Shown one piece after another: positions 42,920-50,296 of a stretch of DNA of 64,000 nucleotides. The notes beneath the pieces were generated by a model. It saw only the letters and a list, made by a program, of their open reading frames with translations. It searched no databases and was not told where the DNA came from. The number at the start of each line of letters is the position of its first letter. The stretch's first letter is position 1. This stretch comes from Fervidicoccaceae archaeon. GTDB taxonomy: Archaea; Thermoproteota; Thermoprotei_A; Sulfolobales; Fervidicoccaceae. The stretch is taken from the NCBI GenBank assembly GCA_038878695.1, contig JAVZVD010000001.1, positions 496,001 to 560,000 of the forward strand, in the 5' to 3' direction. A program made the translations under genes and the position numbers.

Positions 42920-43546
42920 TTGGTCGTGGACCCGAGGCGCCTTTTACCAACGAAGATAAATCTCATCAGGCTTAGACGCGAGGAGCGCGGCATAAAGAGG
43001 ATCAGGAAAGTCCTCGAGGAGAAGAGGAGCGCGCTCGTCCTTTACGTCAGGACCATGATAGAGGAGTACGAGAGACTTTATCGAGAGGTCTACGAGAGCC
43101 TGACCAGAGCCTACGACGTCTACGGGAGCGCACTCATTCGGACGGGTTACGAGAGAGCTAGAGAGCTCGCGGCCGCCGTTCCCCCGACGCTGAGCGTCGT
43201 GGTGCAGGAGAGGATGGCATTCGCCGTGAGAGTCCCCGTGCTCAGACTCGCCGAGGAGGCGCCGGAGAGCCTCAGCGAGGTCCTCGATGTGCCCCCAGCC
43301 TTGGTCGAGGCCGTTGCCTCTCTCCGCGAGGCCCTCGCGAGCTACGTGAAGCTCGTTGAACGCGAGTACGCTCTAAGAAGGCTAATAGAGGAGCTCAAGA
43401 AGACGCAGAGGCTGATAAACGCCATAGATAACGTCGTCATGCCGAGCATTCAGAAGGCGATAAAGCACATAGGTCTGGTTCTCTCGGAGAGGTCGAGGGA
43501 GGAGTTCATTCGACTGAAGCTTATGAAGAGGAAAAGGAGCGCATAG
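42920..43546 (+). CDS. atpD: A-type ATP synthase subunit D (central stalk)
   Basis: 208 residues from TTG 42920. Two long antiparallel helices: PTKINLIRLRREERGIKRIRKVLEEKR at the N-terminus and YALRRLIEELKKTQRLINAIDNVVMPSIQKAIKHI at the C-terminus, the diagnostic segments of subunit D, which rotates with F inside the A3B3 ring. Confidence 0.94.
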   Translation: MVVDPRRLLPTKINLIRLRREERGIKRIRKVLEEKRSALVLYVRTMIEEYERLYREVYESLTRAYDVYGSALIRTGYERARELAAAVPPTLSVVVQERMAFAVRVPVLRLAEEAPESLSEVLDVPPALVEAVASLREALASYVKLVEREYALRRLIEELKKTQRLINAIDNVVMPSIQKAIKHIGLVLSERSREEFIRLKLMKRKRSA

Positions 43547-43591
43547 AACTTTTAACACCCTCACTGCGAGCGTCCGCTCGGAGGATGCCCA

Positions 43592-43918
43592 TTGAGGAGC
43601 AGCATCGAGGAAACGAAGCCAGCATCGTTTAACGGTCTGCTACTGCTGCTAGCTCTGAGCCTCGTTATCTGCGTCGCCGAGCCAGCTTTTGCCGAGAGCT
43701 CCCCCGAGGATGTGATCTACAAGCCTATCGGCGCCGCGCTAGCCGTCGGGTTGTCGGGGATAGGAGCGGGACTAGCTATAGCGGTGGCCGGGGCCTCGGG
43801 CCTCAGCGCTTTAGCTGAGAGACCAGAGATGTTCTCGTCAGTCCTGCTTGTCGTCGCTCTCGGCGAGGGGATAGCCATATACGGACTCATAGTGGCTCTG
43901 CTGCTCATAATCATGTGA
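43592..43918 (+). CDS. atpK: A-type ATP synthase proteolipid subunit K (c ring)
   Basis: 108 residues from TTG 43592. The mature part has two membrane helices: IGAALAVGLSGIGAGLAIAVAGASG and FSSVLLVVALGEGIAIYGLIVALLLI, with the ion-carrying Glu near residue 92. In front is a signal-peptide-like segment (GLLLLLALSLVICVAEPAFA, likely cleaved after AFA at about 34), as in other Thermoproteota. A T run GTTTTTTCC (43941-43949) follows and probably ends the operon. No subunit C or H/G gene lies in the cluster. Confidence 0.93.
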   Translation: MRSSIEETKPASFNGLLLLLALSLVICVAEPAFAESSPEDVIYKPIGAALAVGLSGIGAGLAIAVAGASGLSALAERPEMFSSVLLVVALGEGIAIYGLIVALLLIIM

Positions 43919-43940
43919 GGACCGCTACGGTCGAGCGTCA

Positions 43941-43949
43941 GTTTTTTCC
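43941..43949 (+). terminator. T-rich terminator after atpK
   Basis: GTTTTTTCC 23 bases after the atpK stop, in the 78-base gap before proS. Runs of T on the coding strand are the usual termination signal in archaea. Confidence 0.5.
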
Positions 43950-43996
43950 TCGCTCGGCATACTCTATTCGAGGAGCTTGCCGCGAGGCACCGCGCC

Positions 43997-45436
43997 TTGC
44001 TCGAGAGGCCCGAGCCCGAGAGCTTCGGCGAGTGGTTCGACAAAGTATTGAGCGACGCCGAGCTCTACGACTATGGCAGGTACCCGGTCAAGGGCGCCGG
44101 GGTGTGGATGCCCTACGGCTTCGCGCTGAGGAGGAATGTTCTCGAGGTGGTCAGGAGGCACCTGGACTCCACGGGGCACGAGGAGGTCCTATTCCCCATG
44201 TTGATTCCCGAGGAGCTCCTCGTTAAGGAGGAGGAGCACGTGGCCGGCTTCAGAGACCAGGTGCTCTGGGTGACGCACGGAGGATTGGAGGAGCTCGACA
44301 TCAAGTACGCTCTCAGACCCACTAGCGAGACATCGATAAGCTACATGGAGAGTCTGTGGTTGAGCAGCTACAAGCAGCTCCCCAAGAAGTACTATCAGGT
44401 GGTCAGCGTCTTCAGGTACGAGACCAAGGCCACGAGGCCTATGATAAGGCTAAGAGAGGTCACTACGTTCAAGGAGGCTCACACGGCTCACGCCTCATTC
44501 GAGGACGCCGAGAGGCAGGTGCTCGAGGCGATCGAGATCTACAAGAAGATCTTCGACGAGCTGCGCGTGCCCTACGCGATCAGCAAGAGGCCAGACTGGG
44601 ATAAATTCGCCGGCGCCCTCTACACGATAGCCTTCGACACAGTCTTCCCGGATGGCAGAGTCCTTCAGATAGGCACGGTCCACCACTTGGGGCAAGCCTT
44701 CTCGAAAGCTCTTGACGTCAAGATACAGTTGGCCGACGAGGACCACGACTACGTCTGGCAGACGAGCTACGGCTTATCGGATAGAATTATTGCCTCCGTC
44801 GTAGCGATCCACGGAGACGTTCGAGGGCTCATTCTGCCCTTCGCGATAGCGCCGATCCAGGTGGTGATAGTACCGATACCAGCGAGGAGCGAGGAGGTCA
44901 GGAGGAGAATAGAGGAGCTGGTCTCGAGCCTAGCCTCTCAGCTGGCCGAGTGCGGCCTGAGGGTCAAGGTGGATCTCAGAGAAGAGCTCACGCCGGGGAG
45001 GAAGTTCTACGAGTGGGAGACCAAGGGAGTCCCTCTGCGCCTCGAGGTGGGCGCCGCCGAGGTAGAGAGCGGCGAAATCGTGGTGGCGAGGAGAGACACT
45101 CTTACGAAGATGAAGGTAAAGCGCGAGGACCTGTGCCAAGAGCTGAGAAGGCTGGGCCAGGAGATAGACTCAAATCTCTCGGCGAGAGCCTGGAGGTGGC
45201 TGCGCGAACACTACGCGGTCGTGAAGAGCGTCGACGAGGCGAGGAGCGTCCTGAGCAGCGTCGGCGGGATTGTGGAGGTGCCGTGGTGCGGCAGGAGCTC
45301 CTGCGGTAAGGGGCTGGAGGATAGAATCGACGCGAGAGCTCTCGGAACTCCGTTGGACGAAGTCAGGGCGAGCGGGGACTGCCCTCTCTGCGGGAGCCCC
45401 TCGGTCACGTCATTGCGCTTCGCTAGGACATATTAA
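43997..45436 (+). CDS. proS: prolyl-tRNA synthetase, archaeal type
   Basis: 479 residues from TTG 43997. Class II synthetase: [21 protein letters not shown], motif 2 [28 protein letters not shown], motif 3 around [18 protein letters not shown], then the anticodon-binding domain. The C-terminal zinc domain typical of the archaeal/eukaryotic type has [17 protein letters not shown] and DCPLCGSPS (four Cys). Length normal. Confidence 0.95.
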   Translation: MLERPEPESFGEWFDKVLSDAELYDYGRYPVKGAGVWMPYGFALRRNVLEVVRRHLDSTGHEEVLFPMLIPEELLVKEEEHVAGFRDQVLWVTHGGLEELDIKYALRPTSETSISYMESLWLSSYKQLPKKYYQVVSVFRYETKATRPMIRLREVTTFKEAHTAHASFEDAERQVLEAIEIYKKIFDELRVPYAISKRPDWDKFAGALYTIAFDTVFPDGRVLQIGTVHHLGQAFSKALDVKIQLADEDHDYVWQTSYGLSDRIIASVVAIHGDVRGLILPFAIAPIQVVIVPIPARSEEVRRRIEELVSSLASQLAECGLRVKVDLREELTPGRKFYEWETKGVPLRLEVGAAEVESGEIVVARRDTLTKMKVKREDLCQELRRLGQEIDSNLSARAWRWLREHYAVVKSVDEARSVLSSVGGIVEVPWCGRSSCGKGLEDRIDARALGTPLDEVRASGDCPLCGSPSVTSLRFARTY

Positions 45437-45477
45437 GAGGAGCGGAGCATCGATACGACAGCACGGGGTGCGACGAG

Positions 45478-45765
45478 TTGCCGAAGAAGAGGGAGAGCAG
45501 AGGTAGAAGAAAGGGCGATAAGGGTTACGTGGAGAGGATCCAATGCGATAACTGTGGAAGGCTCGTGCCGGAGGACAAGATAATAGTAGTCACGAGAACG
45601 TATAGCCCGGTGGATCCTCAGCTCGCGAGAGAGCTGGAGAAGAAGGGAGCGATGATAATGAGATTCCCCATCGAGAAAAAGTACTGCGTGTCGTGCGCTA
45701 TACACTACGGGATAATCAAGGTGAGAGCCGAGGAGGAGAGGAAAAGGAGAGGCCTGACGCTTTAG
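45478..45765 (+). CDS. rps26e: 30S ribosomal protein S26e
   Basis: 95 residues from TTG 45478. Strongly basic start (KKRESRGRRKGDKGYVERIQCDNCGRLVPEDKI) and a C-terminal YCVSCAIHYGIIKVR; the two CxxC pairs bind zinc. S26e occurs in eukaryotes and Thermoproteota-type archaea but not in Euryarchaeota, so it is a lineage marker here. Confidence 0.95.
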   Translation: MPKKRESRGRRKGDKGYVERIQCDNCGRLVPEDKIIVVTRTYSPVDPQLARELEKKGAMIMRFPIEKKYCVSCAIHYGIIKVRAEEERKRRGLTL

Positions 45766-45766
45766 C

Positions 45767-46393
45767 TTGCGCGCCGCGCTGGTCGTCTTCTCTCTCCGCG
45801 GCGAGACTGAGATCTCGTCTCTTCCTCGCCGCGGCTTCGCCTCGGCGTCGCGCAGACTCGACATAGCGATTAGAGTCTCCTACTACATTCTCACCAACCG
45901 CTACCTCGTTAGACGTCTGAAGCCCAGGATCTCCATAGTGATAGGAGAACCTCCTCGCCGCCCTCTCCACCTTATGTTGCGCGAGGACTTCTGGGAAGAC
46001 TTCGCCGGAGCCACGGAAGTTGAGGCTCTCGGGTACTTCAGGGACTCGGTGGCCGGCCGGAGGAGAGTCAATCGACTGAGGGAAGGGCTTTACGAGGCTC
46101 TATCGCGTTACGTCCACTCCGGCTACAGGGTCGTGGTGCTCAGAGAGCGAGGCGCGAGAATAGCTCCGCAAGAGTTTCGGAGCCTCGGGGATCCCGTCTT
46201 CGTCGTAGGCAGCGACGCCGACCCCCCCGATTGGGTGGAGAGATACTTCAAGGGCTCGATAAACATCTCGCTGGGCTCCAGAAGCTACTTGACGCTCCAC
46301 GCGGCTCTCTTCGCTCTCTTATGCTGCGCCTCCTGGGAAGATTACGTCCTCATCCCTCGCAGGCTCTCGCGCACATCTCTCGCATTACGATAG
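45767..46393 (+). CDS. putative SPOUT-fold methyltransferase, TrmY-like, unknown substrate
   Basis: 208 residues from TTG 45767, one base after the S26e stop. I do not recognise a named family with certainty. RGFASASRRLDIAIRVSYYILTNRYLVRRLKPRISIVIGEPPRRPLHL has the layout of the TrmY N-terminal half ('LP-G-RlDi--R----al-lS---R-dv'), and the end, VFVVGSDADPPDWVERYF followed by INISLGSRSYLTLHAALFALL, looks like a SPOUT knot ('GDH-g--' then 'iSL-p--l-----'). If correct it is a second TrmY-like protein besides the one at 4631-5131. Its end overlaps the convergent nfo gene by 44 bases. Confidence 0.45.
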   Translation: MRAALVVFSLRGETEISSLPRRGFASASRRLDIAIRVSYYILTNRYLVRRLKPRISIVIGEPPRRPLHLMLREDFWEDFAGATEVEALGYFRDSVAGRRRVNRLREGLYEALSRYVHSGYRVVVLRERGARIAPQEFRSLGDPVFVVGSDADPPDWVERYFKGSINISLGSRSYLTLHAALFALLCCASWEDYVLIPRRLSRTSLALR

Positions 46394-47204
46394 CGTCTCT
46401 CTCGAGAAGGGGGCTCTCGCTTATCACGACGGCGTCTATCCCAGCCTCCGAGTAAGCCGAGCATACTGCCCCGAAGTCAGGGCCCCCCTCGTCGGACATC
46501 ACCAGGTGCCTCTTCTCTCCACCCCGCCCGTGCTCTATCTTCGAGAAGTGCGTGTGGAGGGGCCTCACGGCCTCTCTCCCGAGCTCTCTCTCGATCAAAT
46601 CGATGGTTCTCAGAACGTCGCTCGGACTCGAGGGGAACTTGCCGCCGCTCCTCGCGTACAAATGAGCCCAATCGATGGTCGGTCTGCATCTATCGACAGA
46701 AGAGCATATGGCGATGATCTCCTCGACGCTTCCTATCTGCTTGGTCTTGCCCGTGGTTTCGGGCGCTAGCCACGACGACCTGCCGCTCACGATCTTCGAG
46801 ACTTCCTCGACGCCTTTCACGACCATCTTCAGGGCCTCGGTTCGCGTGAAGGCGCCGTAGTAGCCCGGGTGGAAGACGACGGCGTAGCTTCCCATCCAAT
46901 CGCTGGCCTCGACGGCCTCGGCGAGTCTGCGCACGCTAGCCTCGCGAGTCTGCTGCTTCTCGCTGGCTAAATTGATGTAATATGGCGCGTGGAGGCTCAA
47001 TAGCACGCCATTTTCCGAGGCGGCGCGTCCGAGCGCCTCAGCCCTCTCCTTGGAGATGTTGACCCCGCGGACAGCTTCGTATTCCATGGCGTCAAGGCCC
47101 AATTCTCTGAGGAATCGAGGAGCCTCGAGCAGGTCTCCTCTGAGGTCGATCGGCTTCCCAGCTGGACCGAACCTAACGTCTCCGCACTTGCGGCCGAGCC
47201 TCAG
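46350..47204 (-). CDS. nfo: endonuclease IV (AP endonuclease Nfo) with an apparent CTG start
   Basis: About 284 residues if it starts at CTG 47204. TIM-barrel zinc enzyme that cuts at abasic sites: LSLHAPYYINLAS, VVFHPGYYG, LAPETTGK, PTIDWAHLYAR and HTHFSKIEH carry the metal-binding His/Glu/Asp residues. The conserved opening VRFGPAGKPIDLRGD lies upstream of the first standard start (TTG 47102), and the frame back to the TAG stop contains no ATG, GTG or TTG. Candidates are CTG 47204 or GTT 47177. A TATA-like CAATAAAAATC (47251-47241) fits a start close to 47204. Confidence 0.85.
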   Translation of the reverse strand: MRLGRKCGDVRFGPAGKPIDLRGDLLEAPRFLRELGLDAMEYEAVRGVNISKERAEALGRAASENGVLLSLHAPYYINLASEKQQTREASVRRLAEAVEASDWMGSYAVVFHPGYYGAFTRTEALKMVVKGVEEVSKIVSGRSSWLAPETTGKTKQIGSVEEIIAICSSVDRCRPTIDWAHLYARSGGKFPSSPSDVLRTIDLIERELGREAVRPLHTHFSKIEHGRGGEKRHLVMSDEGGPDFGAVCSAYSEAGIDAVVISESPLLERDAIVMREMCARACEG

Positions 47205-47240
47205 AGAGCACCGCCCGGCTCGACGTACGTGAAGACTCTA

Positions 47241-47251
47241 GATTTTTATTG
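47241..47251 (-). promoter_or_regulatory. TATA box for nfo
   Basis: CAATAAAAATC on the minus strand, centred about 42 bases before the CTG at 47204; the predicted transcript start near 47220 would leave a leader of about 16 bases. It rules out a start further upstream. Confidence 0.5.
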
Positions 47252-47300
47252 TTTCGCTCTGCGCGGAGTCGAAGGCAGCTGCGCTGTCGGCGTCGAAAAT

Positions 47301-47309
47301 CTTATTAAT
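47301..47309 (+). promoter_or_regulatory. TATA box for lysW
   Basis: CTTATTAAT on the plus strand, 39-47 bases before TTG 47348. A GGAGGT ribosome site (47334-47339) follows the predicted transcript start, so the leader is about 15 bases. The nfo and lysW promoters are divergent within a 143-base gap. Confidence 0.5.
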
Positions 47310-47347
47310 TGAGCGCGGCCCGGAGCGGGCCGCGGAGGTCCAGGGCC

Positions 47348-47521
47348 TTGGTCAAGATGGAGTGCCCAATCTGCGGCGGAGAAATCGAAGTGCCCGAGGA
47401 TGCGATGCCGGGAGAGGTCTTCGAGCACGCGGAGTGCGGGACGCAGCTCGTCCTCTATGAGGAGGGGGGAGCGCTCAAGCTGAGAGAGCTCGAGGAAGTG
47501 GCCGAGGATTGGGGCGAGTAG
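47348..47521 (+). CDS. lysW: amino-group carrier protein LysW
   Basis: 57 residues from TTG 47348, which follows GGAGGT by eight bases; ATG 47357 is too far from that site, and the longer frame from 47309 crosses the promoter. Zinc site C6-x2-C9 and H27-x2-C30 (CPICGGEIEVPEDAMPGEVFEHAECG) and the C-terminal EDWGE are diagnostic: the terminal Glu is loaded with aminoadipate or glutamate for lysine and arginine synthesis in archaea. No lysX, lysZ, lysY or lysJ gene is nearby, so this copy stands alone in the window. Confidence 0.9.
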   Translation: MVKMECPICGGEIEVPEDAMPGEVFEHAECGTQLVLYEEGGALKLRELEEVAEDWGE

Positions 47522-47530
47522 CGGCGAGCC

Positions 47531-48325
47531 TCACAGAATTATCTTGAGCCCTCTCTTAGCCAAGAAGACTTCTCTGTGAATGGCGAGAGCCTCACTGAGC
47601 AGCAGCCACTCTCTCCCCCTATATCTGGTGCTCCTGTGGAACAGCACGAGCATCTTGCTATTGGTCTCCTCGGCAACGAGAGCGGCGTCGCGAGCCGTGG
47701 AGTGTCCATATCGATGCGCTACCTCTCTATCAAGCCAACTGAACGTGGCATCGTGTATCAGGACGTCGGAGCCCTCGACGTGGCGAAAATAGTCGGGGCA
47801 GGGGCTCGTGTCGCCGGTGTAAGAGACCTTGAAGACCCTCGAGAGCCCCTCTCTCTTCTTCCTGTACCCGCTGACAGCGTACCCGTAGGACTCCGAAACG
47901 TGGCACGTTCTGAAGCACGAGACCTCGAGGAGAGCTCCCGAATCCTCGAAGATCACGGGCTCGTTGCACGAGGCAAAGCGCACGGAGTAGGAGGGCTCGA
48001 AGCCCGTATTGACGAACGAGGCCTCGAGGAGAGACCTCACGGCCTCGGGCCCCTGCAAAATCAAGGGCCGAGAGCGAGAGGACATGCTCATGCTCTGGAG
48101 GAGGCCCGGGAGGCCGAACACGTGGTCTCCGTGAGCGTGGGTTACATGGATTGAGTCCAATCTGGCGGGCCCCACGCCTGCTCTCAAGAGCTCGAGTTGA
48201 GCTCCCTCTCCGGCGTCTAAGAGGATCTTCCACCCGCGGAACGACATGAGGATCGCCGGCATGCCCTCCGACGGCAAGGGCGCTCCCGCCGAAGTTCCCA
48301 AGAACAGCACGTAGCCCTCACTCAC
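47531..48325 (-). CDS. rnz: ribonuclease Z (tRNA 3' processing endonuclease)
   Basis: 264 residues from GTG 48325, overlapping the upstream gene by eight bases. Metallo-beta-lactamase fold: ILLDAGEGAQLELLRAG, IHVTHAHGDHVFGLPGLLQSM with the zinc-binding His/Asp cluster, SYTGDTSPC, and the C-terminal LFHRSTRY. It removes 3' trailers from tRNA precursors, which matters for tRNA-His here, the one tRNA of four without encoded CCA. Slightly shorter than many archaeal homologues. Confidence 0.88.
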   Translation of the reverse strand: MSEGYVLFLGTSAGAPLPSEGMPAILMSFRGWKILLDAGEGAQLELLRAGVGPARLDSIHVTHAHGDHVFGLPGLLQSMSMSSRSRPLILQGPEAVRSLLEASFVNTGFEPSYSVRFASCNEPVIFEDSGALLEVSCFRTCHVSESYGYAVSGYRKKREGLSRVFKVSYTGDTSPCPDYFRHVEGSDVLIHDATFSWLDREVAHRYGHSTARDAALVAEETNSKMLVLFHRSTRYRGREWLLLSEALAIHREVFLAKRGLKIIL

Positions 48326-49352
48326 GCTCGTACACCGTTATCTGCCTGGTGAGCGCCGAGTGGACGTACATGGGGCATCTCCTCCAGAGCGCCAGGCCTC
48401 CTTCGCCTCGGCGGGGCAACCTCCACTCCATCGGTGTTACGATCACGGCTCTTCCTCCTCTTTTCAGGAGGAGGGGGAGCAACTCGATGAAGCGTCGAGC
48501 TAGCTCCTCTTCGCAATTGGGCCCTCGGGTCGATCTCCCGTACGGCAAATCCGAGGCGACGGCCTCTATGGCTTCTCCTCGGAGCGGCGGAGAGCGCGCG
48601 TCCCAGCGAACGACGTCGCAATTGGCCTCGCGCTCGGATCCCGCATTTAGCTTCGCGCACTCAGCGTAGTCGCGCCTCAACTCGCCGCAGAGCACGTAGA
48701 GAGAAGCACCGATGGCCTGCCTCGCGATCGTGCCCACTCCACAGAAAAAGTCAGCGAACTTAGAGACTTGATTGCGCGAGGCTAAGTTGAAGAGTAGCCT
48801 TGCGAACCACGCGTTGAGAGCACCAGGCCTATAGCAGGGAAGCTCGTGTGGGTTCTCGAGAAGCAGAGCGCCCTTGCTCTCGCTCGAGAGCACGCGCCCC
48901 AGAGCCATGAGGCCGTCGACTAGCGCGATCCTAATCGCCCCAGCTCTCCCTCTGCCCCCTAGTCTGACCCTCACGCCCCAGCGCCCCTCAATGAAACGAG
49001 CGGCCTCGCGCAGAATCTCCTCGCCCGTCGGAATCGCCGACGCCGAGCCGAGAGTCCTCAGGCTCAGGGTCACGCCGATCGTCGGAGGCTCGCGCAGGCA
49101 CTCCTCGAGGAGAGACCCCACGTCCTCCCTCCGCTCGAGCTCGCCGATGCAGAGGAGCTCCCCGACCTCCTTGATGGTAGCCGAGAGCCTTTGAGCCATC
49201 ACGGCTCTCTCGGGGGAAGTCCTGAGAGCAACGAACTGGGTCAACTCTAGCAGGATCTCCTCCTCATTGAAAAAGGAGAGGAGCTCGGCCATAGACAAGC
49301 ACGGGTGCGAGCCGCTATAGAGAGCGTAGAGCGCGCCGTCGCGCTTCCACAT
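48318..49352 (-). CDS. tRNA guanine-10 N2-methyltransferase (Trm-G10/Trm11 type)
   Basis: 344 residues from ATG 49352. N-terminal THUMP-containing part beginning YALYSGSHPCLSMAELLSFF, then a Rossmann domain with FADFFCGVGTIARQAIGA as the AdoMet loop and catalytic ASDLPYGRST (DLPY in place of the usual DPPY). This layout matches archaeal Trm-G10 enzymes, which make m2G or m2,2G at tRNA position 10. Distinct from the Trm14-like gene at 9638. Runs ten bases after prs. Confidence 0.8.
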   Translation of the reverse strand: MWKRDGALYALYSGSHPCLSMAELLSFFNEEEILLELTQFVALRTSPERAVMAQRLSATIKEVGELLCIGELERREDVGSLLEECLREPPTIGVTLSLRTLGSASAIPTGEEILREAARFIEGRWGVRVRLGGRGRAGAIRIALVDGLMALGRVLSSESKGALLLENPHELPCYRPGALNAWFARLLFNLASRNQVSKFADFFCGVGTIARQAIGASLYVLCGELRRDYAECAKLNAGSEREANCDVVRWDARSPPLRGEAIEAVASDLPYGRSTRGPNCEEELARRFIELLPLLLKRGGRAVIVTPMEWRLPRRGEGGLALWRRCPMYVHSALTRQITVYERE

Positions 49353-49362
49353 GCCTCTCCTC

Positions 49363-50277
49363 CTACCTCAAGAGCCCGGATCGCTCTATGGCCTCGGCGG
49401 CCTCTCTCAGGAAGCTGTGATAGACCACCCCCTCGACGGGGGGGAGCGTATCGAGGGCGTGCACCTCGGCCACGCCGGCCTCTCTCAGCCTCTCGCGCGC
49501 TCCGCCGCACATGAGAGCGTGCGACGCGACCACTCTGACGCTCTTGGCGCCGCGCTCTAGCATCATGGCGGCGGCTCTGGCCACGGTGCCTCCCGTACTT
49601 ATTATGTCGTCTACTATGAGCACATCCCTCCCGCTCACGTCGACGCTCTTCGGGCTCACGCTGACTTCTCCCGTGACTCTGTCTCTGCTCTTCTCGAGGT
49701 AGTCGTGTGGCGCTCCGAGGATCGCGGCCAGAGAGCGCGCGCGGTAGAGCGCTCCGGCATCCGGGGCCAAGACCACCAAGTTCTCGGGCCTCAGCCCGGC
49801 GGCCGCCTCGGCCAGAGCCCTTGTGGCGAGGACGTTCTCAGCGTATCCCCCGAAGGCTCGGAGGACCGACGCGCTGTGGACGTCCACGGCGAAGAGAGCG
49901 CGGATCCCCTGGAGCGAAAGCACCTCGAGGAGCGCGAAGACGCTGACGGGCTCGCCCGGGAGGAAGACCTTATCCTGTCTGGCGTATGCTAGGTAGGGCA
50001 CTAGCGCGAGCAGCCTCTCCGCTCCCGCGCGCCTACAAGCGTCGGCCATCAGCACGAGCTGCCACAGACTCTTATCCTGCGGGGGCGCGAGAGACTGAAG
50101 GAGCAGTACTCGCCTACCGCGCACGAGGCCGGGGTCGACCCTCACGTAAGTTTCCCCGTCGGGGAAATCGCGGTGAGCGGCGCGCGATACCTCAACCTCT
50201 CCGAAGGCCTCGATCACGCGACTCTCGTCGAGCCACCACGATTGAGGCCCCATGATCACCACTACGTCTCTCGACAA
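49363..50277 (-). CDS. prs: ribose-phosphate pyrophosphokinase (PRPP synthase)
   Basis: 304 residues from TTG 50277. Makes phosphoribosyl pyrophosphate from ribose 5-phosphate and ATP for nucleotide, His and Trp synthesis. Visible: RDFPDGETYVRV, YLAYARQDKVFLPGEPVS (ATP loop), FAVDVHSASVL, APDAGALYRARSLA, and the PRPP loop DVLIVDDIISTGGTV. Complete. Confidence 0.95.
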   Translation of the reverse strand: MSRDVVVIMGPQSWWLDESRVIEAFGEVEVSRAAHRDFPDGETYVRVDPGLVRGRRVLLLQSLAPPQDKSLWQLVLMADACRRAGAERLLALVPYLAYARQDKVFLPGEPVSVFALLEVLSLQGIRALFAVDVHSASVLRAFGGYAENVLATRALAEAAAGLRPENLVVLAPDAGALYRARSLAAILGAPHDYLEKSRDRVTGEVSVSPKSVDVSGRDVLIVDDIISTGGTVARAAAMMLERGAKSVRVVASHALMCGGARERLREAGVAEVHALDTLPPVEGVVYHSFLREAAEAIERSGLLR

Positions 50278-50296
50278 GGCTCTTCGCCCCTCGCGC

